The notes: a model not told the origin generated them from the letters alone. Counted from the first letter of the stretch, positions 7,462 through 19,839 are shown. The stretch is 64,000 nucleotides of DNA from Sporosarcina sp. HYO08 (GCF_001563475.1 NZ_LPUT01000029.1:62001-126000), one strand, 5' to 3'. Numbers and translations are program-made.

Positions 7462-9786
7462 TTATTTTCTTTTTCTCGGCCGTTGCTTTTTCGATTTCTT
7501 CGCAACACCTTCATAAAACTTCTTCTTTTTATTATACGAGCCAGATTTCTTTTTGTCTTTGTCATTGCGGGGCTTGTCGGATTCCCCTCTTTGTCCTTTG
7601 GCATGAATGACCTTTGGACTCTCTTTTTTCGTCCGGTGGAACGATTGTTTCATCCCGACAATTTCAAAGTCAATGGCTGACTCTTCCGGCTTCACAGACA
7701 CAACTCGAATCGTCACTTCGTCCCCGATTCTAAATTGCTTTCCAGTGTGCCCGCCAATCATCATCATTTGGCGATCGTCAAATCGGTAATAATCATCGAC
7801 CATATAGCTGACATGCACAAGACCTTCTACGGTATTTTCCAACTCAACAAACATGCCGAAGTTTGTGACCGATGAAATAACGCCTTCAAACTCCTCACCA
7901 ATTTTATCCAACATAAACTGCGCTTTCTTTAGCGACTCTGTATCCCGCTCCGCATCTACCGCACGGCGCTCGCGTTCCGATGTATGCTCCGCAATTTCAG
8001 GTAGCTGTGCACCCCAATGCGCGACCGTTTGAGGGGATAGATCTTTTTCGATTAAATATGTGCGAATTAACCGGTGAACGATCAGATCCGGATAACGTCG
8101 AATTGGTGCCGTAAAATGGGTATAAAATTCGGTGGATAACCCAAAGTGACCGAGACTTTCATCCAAATATTTCGCCTGTTGCATGGAACGCAGAAGCATT
8201 GTAGAAATAACAGGTTCTTCCGGCAATCCGTGAATCGATTCTACAATTTCTTGCAATGCACGCGGATGTACTTTGTTGCCTGTACCTTTTACAACGATCC
8301 CAAAATTCGTTAAAAACTCAAAGAAACGCTGCAGTTTTTCCGCCTTTGGATCTTCGTGAATACGGTAAATGAACGGTACTTGAAGCCAATGAAAGTGCTC
8401 CGCTACTGCTTCATTCGCCGCGAGCATAAATTCCTCAATGAGCCGTTCGGAAACTGTACGTTCTCTAATGACAATGTCAGTCGGCCAGCCTTTTTCATCG
8501 ACTAACACTTTAGATTCTTTAAAGTCGAAATCAATGGCACCGCGATCCATCCGTTTTTGTCTTAAAATCGCTGCTAAATCAGCCATATTCATAATCATCG
8601 GCACGATATGTGCGTACTTTTCGGTTAGCTCTTCATCTCGCTGCTCGATAAGATTATAGACGTCCGTATAGGTCATCCGTTCCTTTGAGCGAATGACACT
8701 TTCAAAAATTTCATGATCCACGACTTTTCCATTTCGATCGATGGTCATGGAACACGTCAACGTCAGGCGATCGACGCCAGGGTTTAATGAACAAATGCCG
8801 TTAGACAGCTTATGCGGCAGCATTGGAATGACACGATCTGTTAAATAAACACTCGTCCCCCGCTCATACGCTTCTGCATCCATCGGAGAATGCTCTGTCA
8901 CATAGTAGCTGACGTCAGAAATATGAACGTTCAATTGGTAGCTGCCATCATCATTTTTCGTAACCGAAATGGCATCATCCAAATCTTTTGCATCTGCGCC
9001 GTCAATTGTAACCGTCAATTCTTCGCGTAAATCTCGACGTTTGAACAAATCTTCCTCTTGCACTTCATCCGGAACACGATTCGCATGCTCAAGTACTTCT
9101 GGTGGAAATTCCACTTCAATGCCATGCTTATGAATAATCGACAAAATATCGACGCCCGGATCATTTTTATGCCCTAAAATTTGAACGACAATACCCGTTG
9201 CGGATTTGAGTTCGCTCGGCCATTCTGTAATTTCGACGACAACTTTATGGCCATCGACTGCATCCAGCGAATTGCCTTTTTCAATAAAAATGTCCATCGG
9301 TAACTTTTTATCATCGGGAAGAACGAAGCCGAAACCTCTGTTGTCTTGATACGTACCGACAATCTTTGTTGTTTTTCTTTCGGCGATCCGAATAACCGCA
9401 CCTTCGCGCCGATCGCCCGCACTCATATTTGCCACACGCACAAGAACAATATCGCCGTTCATTGCACTATTTACTTCGTGAGGCGGAATAAAAATATCGT
9501 CCATGCCTTCCGTTTCTGGCACCACAAATCCAAAGCCTTTCGCATGGCCAACAAACTTTCCACGCACAAGATTCATCCGCTCCGGTACACCGTAGCGATT
9601 CGTACGGGAACGAATGATGAGTCCTGTTTGCTCTAATTGAACGAGCATTTTCACAAGCTCTTTAAATTCTGCCGCCTGCTCCATGCCCATAAGTTCTTGA
9701 ATCTCTTGCACTGTCAACGGTTTGTACGATTCTTCTCTCATTAAAGACAGCAATCGCTGCTGTAAATCTTCCTCGAATTTATCCAA
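7462..9786 (-). CDS. rnr: Ribonuclease R
   Basis: A 774-residue processive 3'-5' exoribonuclease of the RNase II/R family. In order it shows an N-terminal winged-helix segment (about 15-70), cold-shock-type OB folds, the RNB catalytic domain with the metal-binding block [13 protein letters not shown] and YRIHEDP, an S1 domain near 620-705 ([16 protein letters not shown]), and a Lys/Arg-rich tail. The TTG at 9786 is chosen because AAGGAG lies 8 nt upstream; the in-frame ATG at 9846 overlaps the upstream gene and lacks a ribosome-binding site. It degrades structured RNA and tmRNA substrates and is probably co-transcribed with est and smpB. Confidence 0.96.
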   Translation of the reverse strand: MDKFEEDLQQRLLSLMREESYKPLTVQEIQELMGMEQAAEFKELVKMLVQLEQTGLIIRSRTNRYGVPERMNLVRGKFVGHAKGFGFVVPETEGMDDIFIPPHEVNSAMNGDIVLVRVANMSAGDRREGAVIRIAERKTTKIVGTYQDNRGFGFVLPDDKKLPMDIFIEKGNSLDAVDGHKVVVEITEWPSELKSATGIVVQILGHKNDPGVDILSIIHKHGIEVEFPPEVLEHANRVPDEVQEEDLFKRRDLREELTVTIDGADAKDLDDAISVTKNDDGSYQLNVHISDVSYYVTEHSPMDAEAYERGTSVYLTDRVIPMLPHKLSNGICSLNPGVDRLTLTCSMTIDRNGKVVDHEIFESVIRSKERMTYTDVYNLIEQRDEELTEKYAHIVPMIMNMADLAAILRQKRMDRGAIDFDFKESKVLVDEKGWPTDIVIRERTVSERLIEEFMLAANEAVAEHFHWLQVPFIYRIHEDPKAEKLQRFFEFLTNFGIVVKGTGNKVHPRALQEIVESIHGLPEEPVISTMLLRSMQQAKYLDESLGHFGLSTEFYTHFTAPIRRYPDLIVHRLIRTYLIEKDLSPQTVAHWGAQLPEIAEHTSERERRAVDAERDTESLKKAQFMLDKIGEEFEGVISSVTNFGMFVELENTVEGLVHVSYMVDDYYRFDDRQMMMIGGHTGKQFRIGDEVTIRVVSVKPEESAIDFEIVGMKQSFHRTKKESPKVIHAKGQRGESDKPRNDKDKKKSGSYNKKKKFYEGVAKKSKKQRPRKRK

Positions 9787-9833
9787 ATTGCAGCACTCCT
9801 TTTTGGTAACAGCATGATCTACTATCTTAGCTT

Positions 9834-10580
9834 TCACACATTCCAATCAAGTGATTCTAGAAATTGATAAATATCTTCATGTAACTGTTCTTTTTCAACA
9901 TCTAATGTGATAACATGTCCAGATTTTTCGTACCATTTAATTTCCTTATCTGTCGATTCTGCATGGGTGTAAATAATATTGGCAGAGTCCGGATCAATGA
10001 CGTCATCCAATGAACCTTGTACGACAAGCAGCGGCGCATAGATATGGTCGACGTGATCACGAACAGTGTAAACAAGTTCTCTCAAATCTTTTAATGAAGG
10101 CATCGTTTGATCCCGCAAGGCATTCACTTCTTTTTCGATTTCTTCCGCGTCTTTTCCTTCATATTTTTTATAATCGGATGCATACTTTAATACGCCTTCA
10201 TACATGAGGTCTGTTGTGCGCATTGACATCGGTGCACACATTGTGACAATCCCCTTCACAGGCATGTTATACCCCAATTTCAAAGAAAATACGCCACCAA
10301 GTGACAAACCAGCGACCGCAATTTCGTCATAGCCGGCTTCTTTCAATTGGTTATATCCATCCATCACATCTTGCCACCATTCGTCCGGCCCCGTGTGGAT
10401 CAATTCTTCCGGCGGCACCCCGTGTCCTTTATAATGCGGTGCAAGCGATGTATATCCTTTTTTCTCTAAGAAACGACCAAGCATACGGACGTCCGCTGAC
10501 GTTCCTGTAAAGCCATGAAGTAATAAAACAGCTCTTTTTCCTTTTTCAAAAAAGAATGGTTTCGGAATAGAAATTCTCAA
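9834..10580 (-). CDS. est: Est30-type carboxylesterase
   Basis: A 248-residue alpha/beta hydrolase very close to thermostable carboxylesterase Est30 and B. subtilis YvaK. The nucleophile is Ser93 in GLSLGG, with Asp192 in GSLDDVID and His222 in SGHVITL completing the triad, and HGFTG near residue 22 forming the oxyanion region. No signal peptide, so a cytoplasmic short-chain esterase. The TTG at 10580 is preferred because AAAGGA stands 8 nt upstream; the ATG at 10589 would overlap that sequence. It sits between secG and rnr, as in other Bacillales. Confidence 0.93.
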   Translation of the reverse strand: MRISIPKPFFFEKGKRAVLLLHGFTGTSADVRMLGRFLEKKGYTSLAPHYKGHGVPPEELIHTGPDEWWQDVMDGYNQLKEAGYDEIAVAGLSLGGVFSLKLGYNMPVKGIVTMCAPMSMRTTDLMYEGVLKYASDYKKYEGKDAEEIEKEVNALRDQTMPSLKDLRELVYTVRDHVDHIYAPLLVVQGSLDDVIDPDSANIIYTHAESTDKEIKWYEKSGHVITLDVEKEQLHEDIYQFLESLDWNV

Positions 10581-10647
10581 TGTAAACATCCTTTCTTAAT
10601 AATATATATAGGTTGAAAGTCAGTAAACTACCACCAACATACCGTGG

Positions 10648-10752
10648 GTTGCCCTGAATCCTGCTTGAGTTGCCCCCAAAGCACCACAGGTTGCCCGGAT
10701 TCCGTCTCGAGTTACCCTCAAACAGCGATGAGTTGCCCGCAAGCTAGTGGAT
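10648..10752. repeat. Degenerate 21-bp tandem repeat, five units
   Basis: GTTGCCC (GTTACCC in unit four) begins at 10648, 10669, 10690, 10711 and 10732, exactly every 21 bp. Each unit follows the pattern GTTGCCC-nn-A-A/T, then variable, and often ends GA. A more decayed unit may precede at 10627 and another follow at 10753. It occupies the 255-base space between est and secG; no open frame or promoter is visible in it. Confidence 0.8.
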
Positions 10753-10801
10753 TCCCCTAAGGTTATTTTTCAATATGTATACACAGGACGCTTCCAATAC
10801 T

Positions 10802-10836
10802 AAAAAAAATGCCCGACCCATCGAAAGGTCAGGCGA
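10802..10836 (-). terminator. Terminator of secG
   Basis: On the minus strand GCCTGACC and GGGTCGGGC form the stem around TTTCGAT, followed by ATTTTTTTT. It lies just beyond the secG stop codon at 10845. Confidence 0.85.
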
Positions 10837-10844
10837 TTCAATCG

Positions 10845-11072
10845 TTAATATTTCATAACGGCAATAGTCAGGATAAAGAATAAAACAGCTAAAATAATCG
10901 TGACCCGCTGTAAAATAAGGTCGAGCCCACGCGCTTTTTGTTTACCAAATAGTTGTTCAGCCCCTCCGGAGATGGCTCCTGAAAGACCTGCACTACTTCC
11001 GGATTGTAATAAAACAACTGCAATTAACGCCAATGCATCGACTATGAGCAGTGTCATCAGTAATGTATACAC
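10845..11072 (-). CDS. secG: Protein translocase subunit SecG
   Basis: 75 residues with two transmembrane helices (about 3-23 and 52-73) linked by a Gly/Ser-rich loop containing [16 protein letters not shown], the SecG signature. SecG assists SecYE in preprotein export. The GTG start at 11072 is preceded by GGAGGTG with 7-nt spacing. A good promoter lies at 11110-11138 and a terminator follows the gene, so it can be transcribed alone. est and rnr lie downstream as in related genomes. Confidence 0.95.
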   Translation of the reverse strand: MYTLLMTLLIVDALALIAVVLLQSGSSAGLSGAISGGAEQLFGKQKARGLDLILQRVTIILAVLFFILTIAVMKY

Positions 11073-11109
11073 TAAATTCCACCTCCAAATGAAACATCAC
11101 AACAGTTTT

Positions 11110-11138
11110 ATTCTACCAAAGACAGTTTGTTGTGACAA
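11110..11138 (-). promoter_or_regulatory. SigmaA promoter of secG
   Basis: TTGTCA (11138-11133), a 17-bp spacer and TAGAAT (11115-11110): five of six consensus bases in each hexamer. Confidence 0.75.
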
Positions 11139-11175
11139 CCTTTTGGAAAATTGAATGGGGTTGCCGCCAAACGAA

Positions 11176-11260
11176 GGGCCAGGCACCATTGAACACTAAA
11201 TACAGTATCGTAATTGAAAATTGATACGAAATTTTGACAATGTTTAGCGGTGCTAGGCAC
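11176..11260 (-). repeat. 85-bp dispersed palindromic element, copy 2
   Basis: The reverse complement of this segment aligns over all 85 bp with copy 1: bounded by GTGCCTAGCAC and GTGCCTGGCCC, with CGCTAAACATTGTCAAAAT and ACTGTATTTAGTGTTCAAT inside. It starts 18 bases beyond the eno stop codon, flanked by TTGTCCCAGAA on one side and TTCGTTT on the other, the same flanks seen at the 40852 remnant. It probably ends the glycolytic transcript. Confidence 0.85.
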
Positions 11261-11278
11261 TTCTGGGACAATCTCTAC

Positions 11279-14101
<2,823 letters not shown>

Positions 14102-14109
<8 letters not shown>

Positions 14110-14863
14110 TGGCCCCTGCCTCAACTAACGCTAGGAAAGATTGCGGCTCAAGACTTGCGCCGCCAACTAACGCACCGTCAATATGTGTCATAGAAAGGAG
14201 CTCTGCAATATTGTCCGGTTTCACGCTGCCGCCGTATTGAATGCGAATCCCATTGGCTGTTTCTTCACCGTATAGAGAACGAACTGTCTCCCGAATCGCT
14301 CCGCACACTTCATTGGCATCTTCTGCCGTTGCTGTTTTTCCTGTACCAATCGCCCAAATCGGTTCGTAGGCAATGACTGCTTTTGCGGCAAGTTCTGGAG
14401 ATATACCTGCAAAGGCTTTTTCCACTTGTTCTGAAACGATCTCAACCGTTTGACCGTTCTCTCTTTGTTCCAATGACTCGCCCACACACACAAGCGGCAC
14501 TAAATTGTATTCGAATGCTGCATGCACTTTTTTGTTGACTGACGCATCTGTTTCATTAAAATATTGACGGCGTTCGGAATGACCTAAAATGACGTAACCA
14601 ACACCGAGATCCGCGAGCATATGCGGGCTTACTTCTCCCGTAAATGCTCCTTCCTTCGCTTCATGCATCGTTTGAGCACCGACGCCAAGGGCTGAACCTT
14701 CCGTCATCTTCACTAACTCGGAAAGATAAAGGGACGGCGTACATACGACCGCTTCCACTTTCTCCGAAACAGGGATTTGGCTTTGTACTTCTTCAACAAA
14801 GCTGCTCGCTTCTGCCATTGTCTTAAACATTTTCCAGTTTCCTGCAATGATTCGTTTACGCAT
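14102..14863 (-). CDS. tpiA: Triosephosphate isomerase
   Basis: Interconverts dihydroxyacetone phosphate and glyceraldehyde 3-phosphate. The 253-residue barrel shows NWKM with Lys11, GHSERR with His95, and [11 protein letters not shown] with the catalytic base Glu167. ATG at 14863 has GGAGG 7 nt upstream; an ATG six codons earlier lacks this. It lies 14 nt after pgk and overlaps gpmI by 8 nt. Confidence 0.98.
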
Positions 14864-14877
14864 CTTATTTCCTCCGA

Positions 14878-16062
14878 TCATTTGTCATTCAATGCTGTCA
14901 CGCCGGGAAGTTCTTTTCCTTCCATGAATTCTAAAGAAGCCCCGCCACCGGTTGAAATATGGTCCATTTTGTCCCCGACATTGAACTTTTCTACAGCTGC
15001 AGCCGAATCTCCGCCGCCAATGACTGTATAAGCCGAAGTCTCTGCCATCGCTTCTGCGACAACTTTTGTTCCATTTTCAAACGGCGCCATTTCAAATACA
15101 CCCATTGGGCCGTTCCATATGACAAGTTTTGAATTACGAATAACATCCGCATAAACTTTCGCTGTTTCTGGTCCAATATCAAGCCCCATCCAACCTTCAG
15201 GGATGGCGTTAATGGAAACATTCTGCGTTTCTGCATCTTTTGAAAATTCATTTGCCACAACCGCATCAATTGGCAAATATAAATTCACGCCTTTTTCCTT
15301 CGCTTTTTCGATGAAGGACTTGGCTAATTCGATCTTATCTTCTTCTAGTAAAGAATTACCTATTTCATAACCTTGGGCTTTACTAAACGTATAAGATAGC
15401 CCGCCACCAATAATTAAGTTATCAACTTTATCAAGCAAGTATTCAATCACGCCGATTTTATCTTTTACTTTTGCACCGCCAATAATCGCTGTAAAAGGTC
15501 TTTCTGGATCTGAAAGGGCTTTCCCTAAAACATCTAGCTCCTTTTCTAGCAATAAACCTGAAACGGCAGGTAAATAATTGGCAATACCAGCGGTTGATGC
15601 ATGTGCACGGTGTGCGGCTCCAAATGCATCGTTGACAAAGAGATCCGCTAAATTGGCAAATGCTTTCGCAAGTTCCGGATCGTTCTTCTCTTCACCTGCA
15701 TGGAACCGAACATTTTCAAGCAACACTATGTCACCATTTGCCATGTTGGAAATGACTTCCTCAACTTCGGCACTAATTGATTCATCCAATTTTTTAACCG
15801 GTTGTCCAATCAGTTCCGCCAGCTTTTCACCCGCAGCTGTTAAACGCATACTGTCATGGATTTCTCCTTTTGGACGACCAAGATGACTCGCTAAAATAAC
15901 TTTTGCACCTTCATCTACTAAGTATTGAATCGTAGGAATCGCAGCGCGAACTCTTGTATCATCCGTCACTTTTCCGTCTTCCATCGGAACGTTAAAATCG
16001 ACTCTGCAAAAAACACGTTTTCCTTCTAGTTGTACATCTTTCATTGTCATTTTGGACTTCAT
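14878..16062 (-). CDS. pgk: Phosphoglycerate kinase
   Basis: Transfers phosphate from 1,3-bisphosphoglycerate to ADP. The 394 residues contain RVDFNVPM (20-27), the SHLGRPKGE loop (59-67), [13 protein letters not shown] near 155, and the C-terminal nucleotide-site block [14 protein letters not shown]. The first of three close ATGs (16062) is used because GGAGGTGGG lies 8-12 nt upstream; the others are further away. It is separated from gapA by 158 nt that carry a perfect palindrome, unlike the tight junctions downstream. Confidence 0.97.
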   Translation of the reverse strand: MKSKMTMKDVQLEGKRVFCRVDFNVPMEDGKVTDDTRVRAAIPTIQYLVDEGAKVILASHLGRPKGEIHDSMRLTAAGEKLAELIGQPVKKLDESISAEVEEVISNMANGDIVLLENVRFHAGEEKNDPELAKAFANLADLFVNDAFGAAHRAHASTAGIANYLPAVSGLLLEKELDVLGKALSDPERPFTAIIGGAKVKDKIGVIEYLLDKVDNLIIGGGLSYTFSKAQGYEIGNSLLEEDKIELAKSFIEKAKEKGVNLYLPIDAVVANEFSKDAETQNVSINAIPEGWMGLDIGPETAKVYADVIRNSKLVIWNGPMGVFEMAPFENGTKVVAEAMAETSAYTVIGGGDSAAAVEKFNVGDKMDHISTGGGASLEFMEGKELPGVTALNDK

Positions 16063-16121
16063 GAAGCAGGCCCACCTCCACGGTTATTCGATCTATTCAG
16101 ATCTGCTTTAAATGAAAAGAA

Positions 16122-16141
16122 GGAACGGGGTACCCCGTTCC
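16122..16141. other. Perfect 20-bp palindrome between gapA and pgk
   Basis: GGAACGGGGTACCCCGTTCC is a perfect palindrome that can fold as an 8-bp G/C-rich stem with a GTAC loop. On the transcribed strand it is followed by TTCTTTTC. It could be a leaky terminator or an RNase processing or stabilising hairpin that sets gapA message apart from the distal genes. Confidence 0.6.
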
Positions 16142-16220
16142 TCCAATACCCATTAATCATTATAAGGGGTCTCTTCATGATTGGCTAATTTTATTATTAC
16201 TATTTTAAATACTATGCCAT

Positions 16221-17228
16221 TTAAAGTCCTTTTCGGTACATATAAAGTGCCAAATCAATACAACGAGCGGAGTACGCCGATTCATTATCGTACCATGACA
16301 GCACTTTAATCATACTGTCTTCAAGCACCATTGTGGAAAGTCCGTCGACAGTTGAAGATGATGTATTTCCGTTATAGTCACTTGAAACGAGCGGTAAATC
16401 GTTATAGAACAAAATGTCTTTTAGTTCGCCACCTGCGGCTTCCCTTAGTGCATTGTTCACTTCTTCGACCGTAACGTCCTTTTCGACCTCTGCTACGAAG
16501 TCGACAAGGGAAACGTTTGGTGTTGGAACGCGTACAGCCATGCCATCAAGCTTCCCTTTTAACGCTGGTATCACCTTTGTTACAGCAGATGCCGCACCTG
16601 TTGAAGTCGGGATCATATTTTCTGCCGCTGCGCGTCCTCTTCGATAATCAGCATGCGGCAAATCTAAAATACGCTGGTCATTTGTGTAAGAATGAATGGT
16701 CGTCATAAGACCACGTTTGATGCCAAATTGTTCATGAAGCACTTTTACAACCGGCGCTAAACAGTTTGTTGTACAAGATGCATTAGAAACAATATCGTCT
16801 TTTTCAGGATCATACGATTCATGGTTGACCCCCATCACAAGCGTTGTCAATTCACCTTTCGCCGGTGCAGATAGAATCACTTTTTTCGCTCCTGCTTCTA
16901 AGTGTTTGCTGAGTGATTCACGGTCACGGAACACCCCTGTTGAATCGACAACTACATCTACTTCAAGTTCACCCCATGGCAATGCCGCAGGATCTTTCTC
17001 CGCGTAGACTTTTACTTTTTTCCCATTCACGATTAGCATATCACCGTCTGATTGAACATCTGCATCAAACACACCGTGTACAGTGTCATATTTCAATAAA
17101 TACGCAAGCATCGCCGCATCTGTTAAATCATTCACTGCCACAATCTCGATTTCTTCTTGCTGCAACGCCTCTCGAAAAACAACCCGTCCAATTCGTCCAA
17201 ATCCGTTAATTGCTAATTTTAATGTCAT
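16221..17228 (-). CDS. gapA: Glyceraldehyde-3-phosphate dehydrogenase, glycolytic type
   Basis: NAD-dependent oxidation of glyceraldehyde 3-phosphate. The 335 residues have the Rossmann signature NGFGRIGR (8-15), catalytic Cys152 in SNASCTTNC, His179 in TTIHSYTNDQ, and the C-terminal SWYDNE block. The location directly after cggR marks it as the glycolytic GapA rather than the gluconeogenic GapB. The leader between cggR and gapA is structured (17263-17300). Start ATG 17228 with AGGAAATTCCT upstream is a modest ribosome-binding site. Confidence 0.97.
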   Translation of the reverse strand: MTLKLAINGFGRIGRVVFREALQQEEIEIVAVNDLTDAAMLAYLLKYDTVHGVFDADVQSDGDMLIVNGKKVKVYAEKDPAALPWGELEVDVVVDSTGVFRDRESLSKHLEAGAKKVILSAPAKGELTTLVMGVNHESYDPEKDDIVSNASCTTNCLAPVVKVLHEQFGIKRGLMTTIHSYTNDQRILDLPHADYRRGRAAAENMIPTSTGAASAVTKVIPALKGKLDGMAVRVPTPNVSLVDFVAEVEKDVTVEEVNNALREAAGGELKDILFYNDLPLVSSDYNGNTSSSTVDGLSTMVLEDSMIKVLSWYDNESAYSARCIDLALYMYRKGL

Positions 17229-17262
17229 AGGAAATTCCTCCGCATTTTTATATTATCTTAAA

Positions 17263-17300
17263 GGGAAGTCCGGACTCCTTATATCCGCTAGGAGACTCCC
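17263..17300 (-). other. Structured cggR-gapA intercistronic RNA
   Basis: The segment contains the palindrome AGTCCGGACT (17267-17276) and the complementary pairs CTCCT/AGGAG and GGGAAGTC/GACTCCC, which can form alternative stems. In B. subtilis the cggR-gapA message is cleaved near the end of cggR and the gapA part is stabilised by a 5' stem-loop. This segment is well placed for that role, by inference only. Confidence 0.4.
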
Positions 17301-17317
17301 TCCCAATCGACGTTCAA

Positions 17318-18352
17318 TTATTTGTTGATCAATCGTTTCATCATTTCATTTGCCGCACCTTCGTCGGTTACTAAGATCGTTTGTTTAGGTGCACTCGCCA
17401 TATAAGATAAAATCGCTTCCGCTTTACTTGCTCCGCCTGCTGCCGCAATAATGAGCGGTACGCGATCCAGGTGATCAGTTTGAATGCCCACTGTTAGGAT
17501 ACGGTGAACAACGTTTCCATCTTGGTCGAAATAATAACCAAACGCTTCGCCTTTTGCACCGTTATCTAGCAGCATTTGTTTTTCGGTATTGTCCGTATTT
17601 CTGACAGCAGCCATCGTATGGGCATCACCAATTCCGTGTAAAACACAGTCAGTGGCTTCATATAGTGCTAACATTTTTCGGACGGATGGCTCTTTTCGAA
17701 ACGCCGCATGCGCTTCGGGGCTTAGCGACTCCGGATAATACAATGTGCTGTACTTTCCGCCGCATGCATTCGCAAATGATGCCGCGATGACATTTGCCTG
17801 TAAACCAATGTCGTCCCCAACACCGCCTCTCGCTGCAATGAAAAGTAAATCGTCGTGCTTATTCATTTGATCGAGATGGGAGGGGATTGAAGCCATTGTA
17901 CTTCCACCCGTAACGGCCACAATCTTTCCTTTACCAAGGTCTTGAGCGAATTTTTTTGCAGTTTCTGCACCAATTGCTTGTTTAGCAGCTTTGTCATCGT
18001 CGCTATTTCCAGCAACCACTTTTACAGAACGAATCCCAAGAAATGTTGCCAATTTCTTGGCAAGTGCAGCACGCCCTGACCAATCTTCCATCATTATTTC
18101 AAGCGTTTCCAACACACCAACGCCTTGATCTGTAATCGTGGCACCTTCTTTTTCAACACGTATGATTTGCTGGGTTCTTAGTATATCCATAATGGTTCGC
18201 GTTTCACGCTCGGATAGTTCAGCCAATTGAGCAAGCGGCCGCCTGCCAATCGGGCCTGCCATTTTAATAAGCTTGACTAATCGATACCGTTGCTCCAGCG
18301 TGTCGATCATTTCAGGAATGAGCATTCGTTGTGCTTCAATGATTCTTTCCAC
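17318..18352 (-). CDS. cggR: Central glycolytic genes regulator CggR
   Basis: A SorC/DeoR-type repressor of the gapA operon that releases DNA when fructose-1,6-bisphosphate binds. The 344 residues comprise an N-terminal winged-helix DNA-binding part (about 1-85, with GPIGRRPLAQLAELSERETRT) and a sugar-phosphate-binding domain with VAVTGGSTMAS near 150, AARGGVGDD near 180 and AAGGASKAEAI near 305. The GTG at 18352 is chosen because GGAGG lies 6 nt upstream and it matches the B. subtilis N-terminus; a TTG at 18400 would add 16 residues across the operator. It heads the glycolytic operon and presumably represses itself. Confidence 0.95.
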   Translation of the reverse strand: MERIIEAQRMLIPEMIDTLEQRYRLVKLIKMAGPIGRRPLAQLAELSERETRTIMDILRTQQIIRVEKEGATITDQGVGVLETLEIMMEDWSGRAALAKKLATFLGIRSVKVVAGNSDDDKAAKQAIGAETAKKFAQDLGKGKIVAVTGGSTMASIPSHLDQMNKHDDLLFIAARGGVGDDIGLQANVIAASFANACGGKYSTLYYPESLSPEAHAAFRKEPSVRKMLALYEATDCVLHGIGDAHTMAAVRNTDNTEKQMLLDNGAKGEAFGYYFDQDGNVVHRILTVGIQTDHLDRVPLIIAAAGGASKAEAILSYMASAPKQTILVTDEGAANEMMKRLINK

Positions 18353-18375
18353 AATGTTCCTCCATTCATCCGATG

Positions 18376-18411
18376 GATCAATATCGACCCACCCAAACAA
18401 AAACGTCCCAC
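18376..18411 (-). promoter_or_regulatory. Candidate CggR operator
   Basis: On the minus strand GGGAC-GTTTTTGTTT and GGGTC-GATATTGATC stand 19 bp apart in direct orientation, resembling the two half-sites (CGGGAC-N6-TGTC) bound by CggR in B. subtilis. They lie between the promoter at 18439-18467 and the GTG start, where a roadblock or repressor would act. The match is partial. Confidence 0.5.
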
Positions 18412-18438
18412 ATAGAATAAAAAAATATTTTCTACTTT

Positions 18439-18467
18439 AGTATATATCCTTTCCATCTTTTTTTCAA
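18439..18467 (-). promoter_or_regulatory. SigmaA promoter of the cggR-glycolysis operon
   Basis: TTGAAA (18467-18462), 17-bp spacer, TATACT (18444-18439): five of six consensus bases in each hexamer. It precedes the candidate CggR operator and cggR. Confidence 0.8.
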
Positions 18468-18502
18468 ATTACGTACCTTTAAGATGAACAAATTTTCAAT
18501 CT

Positions 18503-18742
18503 TCATACATTTGATTTTAATACACTCACCAAATCATCTACACTAAAGTTACCGGATAATAAAACTTCCCCATCTTTTTCAATGACCGGGATATTGAACA
18601 TAAATTTTTCATGAATGGTATCATCTTCTTCGATATTGACATTAGTCCAGGTTAACGAATAGTCTTCTTGTAATAATTGCATCATGAGCTCTGTTTCTTC
18701 ACAAAGCAAACAGCCGGGTTTTGTATAAAACATTACATGCAT
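18503..18742 (-). CDS. Glutaredoxin-like thioredoxin-fold protein
   Basis: 79 residues of the glutaredoxin/DUF836 type with a redox CLLC motif near residues 11-14 (YTKPGCLLCEE), then the cis-proline segment FNIPVIEKDGEVLLSG. Presumably a small cytoplasmic thiol-disulfide protein; partners are unknown. The ATG at 18742 with GAGGTG 6 nt upstream is preferred over a GTG three codons earlier that would sit inside that sequence. It lies upstream of cggR on the same strand with its own leader. Confidence 0.85.
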   Translation of the reverse strand: MHVMFYTKPGCLLCEETELMMQLLQEDYSLTWTNVNIEEDDTIHEKFMFNIPVIEKDGEVLLSGNFSVDDLVSVLKSNV

Positions 18743-18903
18743 GGAAGACACCTCACATTTTTTCTTTCTTCAGTATAAGCAATAAACTAAAAAAATGCTA
18801 AATTTTTCTCATTCACTCTATTTTGTTGAAATTATGGATGAAAAGTTCGCATACTGTTAAGAAATATGAGAAGATTGGGTTATCTAATTCAAAAAATGAA
18901 ATA

Positions 18904-18932
18904 AAAAAACGCATACTTTTCAAAGTATGCGT
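18904..18932 (-). terminator. Terminator of tRNA-Arg
   Basis: On the minus strand ACGCATACTTT and AGTATGCGT pair around GAAA, followed by TTTTTTT, immediately after the tRNA 3' end. Confidence 0.85.
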
Positions 18933-18939
18933 CTCCGTA

Positions 18940-19011
18940 CGCCCCCGACAGGAATCGAACCCATATTTCAAGAACCGGAATCTTGCGTGTTATCCGTTAC
19001 ACCACGGGGGC
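18940..19011 (-). tRNA. tRNA-Arg (anticodon CCG)
   Basis: A 72-nt gene beginning GCCCCCG (19011-19005) and ending CGGGGGC plus discriminator G (18947-18940). The anticodon arm reads CAAGATTCCGGTTCTTG with CCG at the centre, and the T arm shows GGTTCGATTCC. CCA is not encoded. It is a single tRNA with its own promoter and terminator and reads the codon CGG. Confidence 0.95.
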
Positions 19012-19047
19012 AAATGACATATTAATTATTCACAGCAGACAAGAGTT

Positions 19048-19076
19048 ATTATACTACTAATAAGTTGACTATGCAA
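19048..19076 (-). promoter_or_regulatory. Promoter of tRNA-Arg
   Basis: TTGCAT (19076-19071), 17 bp, consensus TATAAT (19053-19048), about 40 bp upstream of the tRNA. Confidence 0.65.
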
Positions 19077-19098
19077 CCTTATAATTTCAAGCGTTAAA

Positions 19099-19129
19099 TT
19101 TGACCTTTGTTGACCATGCTATGTATGAT
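19099..19129 (+). promoter_or_regulatory. clpP promoter overlapped by a CtsR operator
   Basis: TTTGACC-TTT-GTTGACC (19099-19115) is the inverse of GGTCAAC-AAA-GGTCAAA, matching the CtsR heptad repeat. The -35 TTGACC (19100-19105) lies within it and TATGAT (19124-19129) follows after 18 bp. CtsR bound here would occlude RNA polymerase; heat or protein stress would release clpP. Confidence 0.85.
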
Positions 19130-19196
19130 AGGATTACTGTTGATCCAATGCGATTCAACATGGTGAAAAAGAATTGATTTCAAAGGAGGAAATGGA

Positions 19197-19799
19197 ATGC
19201 ATCTCATACCTACAGTTATTGAACAAACGAATCGGGGAGAACGTGCATACGATATTTATTCCCGCTTATTGAAAGACCGTATTATTATGCTTGGAAGCGG
19301 CATCGATGATAATGTCGCCAACTCAATTGTCGCACAATTATTATTTCTAGAAGCTGAAGATCCAGAAAAGGATATTTCCATTTACATTAACAGCCCAGGT
19401 GGCAGTATTACAGCGGGAATGGCAATCTACGATACAATGCAATTTATCAAGCCAGACATTCAAACGATTTGTATCGGAATGGCAGCATCAATGGGTGCTT
19501 TCCTTCTAGCAGCTGGAACAGAAGGTAAGCGCTATGCACTGCCAAACGCCGAAGTGATGATCCACCAGCCACTTGGCGGCGCACAAGGGCAAGCCACTGA
19601 AATCGAAATTGCAGCGAAACGTATTCTGTTCTTACGTGAAAAGTTAAATGGTATTCTTGCTGATCGCACAGGACAGCCTATTGAAGTCATTGCAAGAGAC
19701 ACAGATCGCGATAACTTCATGACTGCTGAACGTGCAAAAGAATATGGCCTAATTGACCATATCATTACACGCAGCGACATGAAAGAAAACGATAAATAA
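19197..19799 (+). CDS. clpP: ATP-dependent Clp protease proteolytic subunit
   Basis: 200 residues with the Ser98-His123-Asp172 triad (GMAASMG, VMIHQP, DTDRDNF). ClpP forms the tetradecameric chamber used with ClpX, ClpC or ClpE and degrades regulators and tmRNA-tagged proteins, a functional link to ssrA-smpB in this window. AAGGAGG lies 7 nt before the ATG. The CtsR box upstream shows class III heat-shock control. Transcription converges with crh at a shared terminator. Confidence 0.98.
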   Translation: MHLIPTVIEQTNRGERAYDIYSRLLKDRIIMLGSGIDDNVANSIVAQLLFLEAEDPEKDISIYINSPGGSITAGMAIYDTMQFIKPDIQTICIGMAASMGAFLLAAGTEGKRYALPNAEVMIHQPLGGAQGQATEIEIAAKRILFLREKLNGILADRTGQPIEVIARDTDRDNFMTAERAKEYGLIDHIITRSDMKENDK

Positions 19800-19804
19800 C
19801 AAAC

Positions 19805-19839
19805 AAAAACCGACCTCGCATGTGAAGGGTCGGTTTTTT
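19805..19839. terminator. Bidirectional terminator between clpP and crh
   Basis: AAAACCGACC and GGGTCGGTTTTTT form a 10-bp stem with T-runs on both strands, between two convergent stop codons only 42 bp apart. Confidence 0.9.

Noticed and set aside
10627..10760. CRISPR-like array
   Set aside because: Units are 21 bp with a conserved heptamer only and no constant-length spacers between identical repeats; no cas gene is present.
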